Part shown: positions 14,405-18,642 of the stretch, piece by piece | Layout: every line of letters starts with the position of its first letter | How positions within the stretch are numbered: the first letter of the stretch is position 1 | Assembly (NCBI GenBank): GCA_948468465.1 | Contig: CAOKJJ010000093.1 | Coordinates: 1-18,642, forward strand | Reading direction: 5' to 3' | Length of the DNA: 18,642 nucleotides | From: an uncultured Eubacterium sp. | GTDB taxonomy: Bacteria > Bacillota_A > Clostridia > Lachnospirales > Lachnospiraceae | The notes under the pieces: model-generated | What the model was told of the DNA's origin: nothing | Database searches by the model: none | Seen by the model: the letters and a program-made list of their open reading frames with translations, nothing else | Position numbers and translations under genes: made by a program

Positions 14405-14710
14405 ATGGAAGAATTTTTTCGTCAAAGGCTTGTGCAGCTTCGCAGTCAGAAAAAGGTATCGGCAAGAGATATGAGCCTTTCTTTAGGACAGAGCGAAAGC
14501 TACATCAATAAAATTGAAAACGGGAAGGCACTTCCTTCCATGCAGGTTTTCTTTTATATCTGCGAATATTTCGGCATTTCACCAAAAGATTTTTTTGACA
14601 GTGAAAACCGCTGCCCTGCAGCAGTTCAGGCACTGACTGAGGACTTAAAGATGCTGACAGATATCCAGATTGCCAGCATTGCTGACATCGTTAAGCAGCT
14701 TAAACGATAA
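14405..14710 (+). CDS. XRE-family transcriptional regulator
   Basis: This 101-aa protein starts at ATG 14405 (MEEFFRQRLVQLR), with a TTG at 14393 as the alternative. A Cro/C1-type helix-turn-helix spans about residues 5-62: VSARDMSLSLGQSESYINKI holds the two helices, and ENGKALPSMQVFFYICEYF closes the fold. A short helical tail (LKMLTDIQIASIADIVKQL) probably dimerises. This arrangement is very common in Lachnospiraceae accessory regions. It is 57 nt ahead of the SIR2 gene on the same strand with no terminator between, so it is likely co-transcribed and may repress the cassette. Its 5' end runs into the truncated 5' end of the divergent RCC1 gene. DNA targets cannot be read from the sequence. 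Confidence 0.85.
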   Translation: MEEFFRQRLVQLRSQKKVSARDMSLSLGQSESYINKIENGKALPSMQVFFYICEYFGISPKDFFDSENRCPAAVQALTEDLKMLTDIQIASIADIVKQLKR

Positions 14711-14767
14711 CACATCAGAATATGGCAGATACATACTGTATGAAATTCATTGAAAAGGAGTTATCAT

Positions 14768-17704
14768 ATGTCTGAAATAAATTTTAAAAAAGCAGAAAAA
14801 GGAATGTTCATCAAAGAATCCATTCATATTCTGCATGAAGCATACATTGAGAAAAAACTGGTCCTATTTATAGGCGCAGGTGTCGATCATGATTCCGGCC
14901 TTCCTCTCTGGGGAAAATCTATAGAAATCTTTTGCAATCACATGAATATAGATCCAGAAAAAGCAGATAACTTAAAAATACCGCAGTTTTACTTTAATTC
15001 CAGAGGAAAAAAAGAATATGTAGAATTGTGCAGAAAGATTTTTCATTTTGGAGAAAATCTACCTATAAATGCTCTTCATGAGAAAATAATTGATTTCAAT
15101 GTAAATACGATCATCACAACAAACTATACGCATTTTTTAGAACAGGAAATGGATAACAAAGGACACATCTACAGGACAGTCTGTCAGGATAAAGATTTGC
15201 CTTATATTAAAAATGAAAATCTGATCATTAAAATGCATGGTGATTTTGAACATGACAATTTTGTTCTAAAAGAAGATGACTATTTAAATTATAGTGATAA
15301 TTTTCGCTTAATTGAAACATATATTAAGGCTGTAATCGCCAAAAATGTGGTTTTATTTATCGGATATTCTTTTCAGGATCCTGATGTCAAACAGTTATTT
15401 TCCTGGGTTAAAAATATTTTAGGAAATGATTTTCAGCAGGCTTATATGTTGGCAGGATTTGATCACTATGATGAAAATGAATTTGAATATTATAAAAATC
15501 TTGGAGTAAATGTCATTTTTACTGAGACCTTTGGCGAGAATCGTACAACAGCCCTTTTAAATGTAATGGACCTAATCAAAGACGGAGACCCCAAAAACCT
15601 GTTAGATATAGAAGCAGCGGCAAATTATTTTAAGCCATATCTGAACTTCAATTATATATTAGGCCGATATCTAAAAAAAGGCCTTGCAAAATGTAAACTA
15701 GAAACAAACAGCTATTTATTAAGCGGCTATCGGCCTGTTATGGAAAACATAAACAGCGATATCAATAAACTTTTGCTGATACTATCAGAACGAATCACAG
15801 AAGAAGTATTGGATCCTCATGATCCCTATAGTGTTATCGTTCACATACTGCAAAAGAGCGGCATTGATCAAATAGAAAGGTTATATGATAATAATGGAGC
15901 CAAATCACCAGCATATATAGATATCCCGCATAAACAAAACAAATTGATAGATTTGATCATAACTTTTGATTATGAACCAATCAGGGCAGAGGCAGAACAT
16001 AATGAATTTTTTAAGAAGGAGGATGAACAATTTTATATGCATCAGGCATACATATACTACACTTTGGAAGAATACGTAAAAGCCTACACGTCACTGTCTG
16101 CTGCAGCAAAAATATCCTTTCAGAAACACCGTTTTTACACCTATTATATTGCACAGTTTAATAAATGCAAGATCAACGCCTGCATTCAATGGTCTTCCCA
16201 TCATATACCACAAGACATTTGTGATGAGATCAAAAAAGACTCCGAACACATAAACCTGAACAATATCATTATGGATATGCCAGATTTATCGTCCACGGAT
16301 AACCAGATGTTAAAGGATCTGGACTCCTTTCAGCTTCAGTATTCTTTGTTTCAAGATGCATACAGAATGTCACAAAAAGTAAAAAAGCAGCAGGATACAA
16401 GTTATTTTATCTTTGCAGGGATTCCAGACTATGCCGCTTTAGAATGGATGGTAAAGGATTACTATTACTATCTGGTATGCAACCACCTTATGATCGACCA
16501 CTATAAAGAGGTTCAGGAATTATTTATTTTATATGTCAAAAGCATGTTCGCAAGTGCAACGACCCCGGATCAGCATGGAATGATAGGACTTAACGAAACA
16601 GGAAATATACATGCTCCTGATATTGGAATATTTGAGCTATTCCTCATCATAAAATATATGCCGGAAAAAAATATCATGCAGATGTTTTCTCAGCACGGAA
16701 AGGATACCATTCCTGTACAAGAAAACTGCAACGAATACATGACAACTGTTATTAAAAATTTACGAAACCAAAAAGGCCAAAGATATGATCATGAATTCTG
16801 GAATGGCTTATTGGTTCTTTCTTATATGGACATAAAACCAGAGTTAGCAGAAGATGCCATTGACCGCATTTCAGAGAAATTCAACTGGCTAATCTGTCAA
16901 AATCATTTGGAAACATTATACAAATTCTTAAATGCCTGTTATTCACAGCATGCATTTAAAAATAAGCAGGACGGAGAATTTCAGTTTACCGATTACGCGC
17001 TTGGCCGATTTTTGCAAGTTCTGATATGCAATGCGGAATTTACAGATGTTAATTTACACCGTTACTGTACAACCATTCAGAATACCGCATATATTTTTTA
17101 TCATATATACCATGAAAATCCGGATCCGAATATAAGCAACCTGTTAGCCAGTAAAAAAAATTCAATACTCGCAACTATATACCCGTACTGTAATGAGAAA
17201 AATAAACGGCAAATTGAAGAATGTTTTCAAAAAGAAATAAAACAATTTACATGGAAATTTTATGGACTATACTATCAGATTGTCAGCAATGATATTATAA
17301 AACCAGACAAAGATTATGAACAGCTTATTTTTTCTAATATAAATGAAATAAAAAAGCAGAGCCAGGGAGTTTATCCAAATCAATATGAAAACATACTTAT
17401 CACTATGATTAATCTGAAAATGAACCATAAAATATTGAATATGGAAAAACTGAATGATGTTCTGAATCATTCAGAAATGACTGAAATTATATTTTTAAAC
17501 GATACAGAACACTTTGATTACAACGAATTTAATCTTGACTGGCTTCTGTATTTTAGTGAAGAATTACTGAATGAAATAGCCAGTAATAAAACTGCACGAA
17601 CAAATATCGCTAAAATATATGCCGAAAAAATGGAAAACGGCAAAGTAAACGAACAGCTCCTAAAAATATTTTTTAAACATTTTATTGAAAAGCAGGATAC
17701 ATGA
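14768..17704 (+). CDS. SIR2-domain protein, DSR-like antiphage NADase candidate
   Basis: This is a 978-aa protein. The start at ATG 14768 is fixed by AAGGAG at 7 nt; a TTG at 14750 would include that site. Residues about 15-270 form a SIR2_2-type Rossmann domain: G36-A-G-V-D after LVLFI, IITTNYTHFLE with N119, KMHGD with H157, and FIGYSFQDPDV with G199-Y-S. The Asn-to-His spacing of 38 equals that I recall for the catalytic pair of DSR2 (N133/H171). The remaining 700 residues look alpha-helical (YYTLEEYVKAYTSLSAAAKI) with no Walker A, membrane segment or other enzyme motif, which fits a phage-sensing C-terminal region. In DSR1/DSR2, such proteins degrade NAD+ on sensing a phage protein and abort infection; that role is inferred here. 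It pairs with an XRE regulator and is followed by a hairpin. Avs5-type STAND is less likely because no P-loop is seen. Confidence 0.82.
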   Translation: MSEINFKKAEKGMFIKESIHILHEAYIEKKLVLFIGAGVDHDSGLPLWGKSIEIFCNHMNIDPEKADNLKIPQFYFNSRGKKEYVELCRKIFHFGENLPINALHEKIIDFNVNTIITTNYTHFLEQEMDNKGHIYRTVCQDKDLPYIKNENLIIKMHGDFEHDNFVLKEDDYLNYSDNFRLIETYIKAVIAKNVVLFIGYSFQDPDVKQLFSWVKNILGNDFQQAYMLAGFDHYDENEFEYYKNLGVNVIFTETFGENRTTALLNVMDLIKDGDPKNLLDIEAAANYFKPYLNFNYILGRYLKKGLAKCKLETNSYLLSGYRPVMENINSDINKLLLILSERITEEVLDPHDPYSVIVHILQKSGIDQIERLYDNNGAKSPAYIDIPHKQNKLIDLIITFDYEPIRAEAEHNEFFKKEDEQFYMHQAYIYYTLEEYVKAYTSLSAAAKISFQKHRFYTYYIAQFNKCKINACIQWSSHHIPQDICDEIKKDSEHINLNNIIMDMPDLSSTDNQMLKDLDSFQLQYSLFQDAYRMSQKVKKQQDTSYFIFAGIPDYAALEWMVKDYYYYLVCNHLMIDHYKEVQELFILYVKSMFASATTPDQHGMIGLNETGNIHAPDIGIFELFLIIKYMPEKNIMQMFSQHGKDTIPVQENCNEYMTTVIKNLRNQKGQRYDHEFWNGLLVLSYMDIKPELAEDAIDRISEKFNWLICQNHLETLYKFLNACYSQHAFKNKQDGEFQFTDYALGRFLQVLICNAEFTDVNLHRYCTTIQNTAYIFYHIYHENPDPNISNLLASKKNSILATIYPYCNEKNKRQIEECFQKEIKQFTWKFYGLYYQIVSNDIIKPDKDYEQLIFSNINEIKKQSQGVYPNQYENILITMINLKMNHKILNMEKLNDVLNHSEMTEIIFLNDTEHFDYNEFNLDWLLYFSEELLNEIASNKTARTNIAKIYAEKMENGKVNEQLLKIFFKHFIEKQDT

Positions 17705-17716
17705 ATCGTTGCAAAC

Positions 17717-17744
17717 GGGCAGAACCGGTTTTCCAGTTTTGCCC
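17717..17744 (+). terminator. Hairpin after the SIR2 gene
   Basis: GGGCAGAACCGG (17717-17728) pairs with CCAGTTTTGCCC (17733-17744) around a TTTT loop, 11 of 12 positions paired including one G-U. It begins 12 bases past the stop codon. No U-run follows, so it may stabilise the 3' end or act as an inefficient terminator. 17745-17824 shows no gene. Confidence 0.5.
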
Positions 17745-17824
17745 TCATCTGTATCACACTATTTCTGAAAAATCTCCCCTGCAGATTCCTGCCAGATCCA
17801 CAATATTACTACTATCATTTCTGA

Positions 17825-18290
17825 TCACAAATACTTCTCTGCTTCTCCAAAAGTAAACTGATGGTTTTTAACCAACAGCTCCTTAATTTGATCATCACTG
17901 ACTCCTAACTCCCGGAAACTTTTTACCATACACAAAATGTCATTCTTTTTCGTGTCTTTTTTCACGCTTTCCCTGATTTTATTGATTTCCGGCTCCATGA
18001 TTTCCAATAATGCCTGGCACACGCTCCCATCTCCTCTCAATTCTTCTACAACACATTGATTTGCCCGAATACTTACTTCAAAAACGGACTCTGCAAGCTC
18101 TCTGTCAAGTTTTGTTTCATCGTTTCTATTTTTTTAGCAGCTCTTCCATATCCTGCTTTCCCATTTTATCAGATTACGCCCTCAGCCACACATGTTTTTT
18201 TCTGTCCAGTTCCCTGGATACAATGATCTGAGTCGGAAACAAAACAGAATCCATTACATAATAAATACCGCGGTATGGGTTTTCCAAAGA
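17825..18290 (-). pseudogene. Decayed Rpn / PD-(D/E)XK nuclease-family transposase
   Basis: Reading the minus strand from 18290, one frame gives LENPYRGIYYVMDSVLFPTQ, then IIVSRELDRKKHVWLRA, TAA at 18174-18176, then SDKMGKQDMEELLKK and TAG at 18126-18128. After apparent single-base losses in A-runs near 18129-18135 and 18109-18114, the protein resumes as LDRELAESVFEVSIRANQ and ELRGDGSVCQALLEIMEPE. It ends AEKYL at 17825; the last 71 codons can be read alone from 18040. The order of parts, with DGxVCQALxEIM and a helical, charged tail ending in D-Q-I-K-E-L-L, resembles the C-terminal half of Rpn-type recombination-promoting nucleases/putative transposases. The nuclease core is missing, and there is one nonsense codon and at least two frameshifts, so it is dead. 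Confidence 0.55.
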
Positions 18291-18327
18291 TCAATTTCCA
18301 AAGGTCTGGTATAAAAGCCAAAATAAA

Positions 18328-18374
18328 TCTTCACAATAAATACATTCTCTAAACAAAGGAATTTATTGTGAAGA
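18328..18374. repeat. Perfect 14-bp inverted repeat with 19-nt spacer
   Basis: TCTTCACAATAAAT (18328-18341) is the exact reverse complement of ATTTATTGTGAAGA (18361-18374). It sits between two pseudogenes and not directly after an intact gene. The arms are AT-rich and lack a U-run, so a transposon end, operator-like site or recombination scar is as likely as a terminator. Confidence 0.6.
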
Positions 18375-18397
18375 AATTTATACAGGCAAACGCAAGG

Positions 18398-18641
18398 TTA
18401 TTCATAAAAAGAAATTTTATAGTCATGCGTAACAAACTTTAATCCATCTGCCTTTGCCATTCCAGTGCTATCACATGTCTGTCCTCGATCGGCAGCATCC
18501 GTTTTCTCAAAATAATGTAATAAACTCATCTGGAATCCGAAGTGAATACCATATAATAGACAACGAATGAAAAGCTATATATCCATTAACTTTTCCTTGA
18601 GAACACAAATCCATAACCGCTTTTGAAGAATCCCGAAACCG
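18398..18641 (-). pseudogene. Fragments of PIN-domain (VapC-like) toxins
   Basis: The frame from 18641 to 18507 gives SSKAVMDLCSQGKVNGYIAF and HSLSIIWYSLR, a typical central PIN segment, and then stops. Next, another frame reads LPIEDRHVIALE (around 18500-18460), and a third, 18460 to 18398, reads AKADGLKFVTHDYKISFYE, the usual C-terminal end of VapC-type PIN proteins with its conserved THD. The expected stretch between HVIALE and AKADGL (normally with HRDPFDR) is missing. The two parts may derive from one gene with deletions or from two different PIN genes joined. The 5' end runs off the window. No antitoxin gene is visible. Confidence 0.5.
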
Positions 18642-18642
18642 A

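Noticed and set aside
14750..14767. TTG start six codons upstream for the SIR2 gene
   Set aside because: It would place the AAGGAG ribosome binding site inside the coding sequence; ATG 14768 is ideally spaced.
14768..17704. Avs5-type SIR2-STAND assignment
   Set aside because: No Walker A or other STAND ATPase motif was found after the SIR2 domain.
1..18642. CRISPR array, tRNA, rRNA or riboswitch
   Set aside because: No regularly spaced direct repeats, cloverleaf or conserved RNA core was seen; the only direct repeats are the coding RCC1 repeats.

Overview
The window looks like accessory chromosome of a low-GC Gram-positive anaerobe, most likely a gut Lachnospiraceae/Clostridia member. The reasons are AT-rich coding with strong GGAGG ribosome binding sites, a class B sortase, cohesin and dockerin modules, BspA-type leucine-rich repeats, Big_2/CARDB/RCC1 surface domains and an XRE regulator of a type common in that family. 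No rRNA, tRNA or CRISPR array is visible.

Layout. (1) 1-2138, minus strand: a two-gene ATPase plus HNH nuclease defence pair of Septu (PtuA/PtuB) type. The HNH gene is intact. The ATPase has lost its centre, including the ABC-signature and Walker B region, and is frameshifted. (2) 2346-3365, minus strand: a PIN-domain toxin with a downstream partner. The PIN frame is broken by a 5-bp tandem duplication, and the C-terminal relic of what looks like a serine recombinase sits just upstream, overlapping the PIN start by ATGA. (3) 3416-3964, minus strand: a cluster of very small genes (a 78-aa protein, a 44-aa Cys-rich peptide, possibly a further peptide) ending in a strong terminator. (4) 4116-14368, minus strand: a roughly 10-kb surface operon. 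In transcription order it holds a huge RCC1/CARDB/Big_2 protein, a cohesin protein with an N-x-K-T-G sorting signal, a secreted cohesin-dockerin protein, a secreted propeller-like/BspA-repeat protein, and a class B sortase with a 190-residue cytoplasmic extension, closed by a strong bidirectional terminator. (5) 14405-17744, plus strand: an XRE regulator followed by a 978-aa SIR2-domain protein resembling DSR-type antiphage NADases. (6) 17825-18642, minus strand: gene wreckage, namely an Rpn/PD-(D/E)XK transposase-like pseudogene and fused fragments of PIN toxins, separated by a perfect 14-bp inverted repeat.

How the genes may work together. The surface operon reads as a self-contained minimal cohesin/dockerin scaffold: the sortase would anchor the N-x-K-T-G cohesin to the wall, and the cohesin-dockerin protein could dock onto it and present a further cohesin. 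The RCC1 giant at the head of the operon is damaged at both ends: there is no signal peptide or ribosome binding site at its 5' end, and an in-frame TGA cuts off an otherwise intact Fn3 domain. Its 5' truncation point abuts the XRE-SIR2 cassette, so that cassette or a rearrangement between RCC1 repeats probably removed the start. The two flanks hold several decayed defence, toxin and mobile genes, as expected of a hotspot with high turnover. All functional statements are inferred from motifs and family knowledge; no database search was run.
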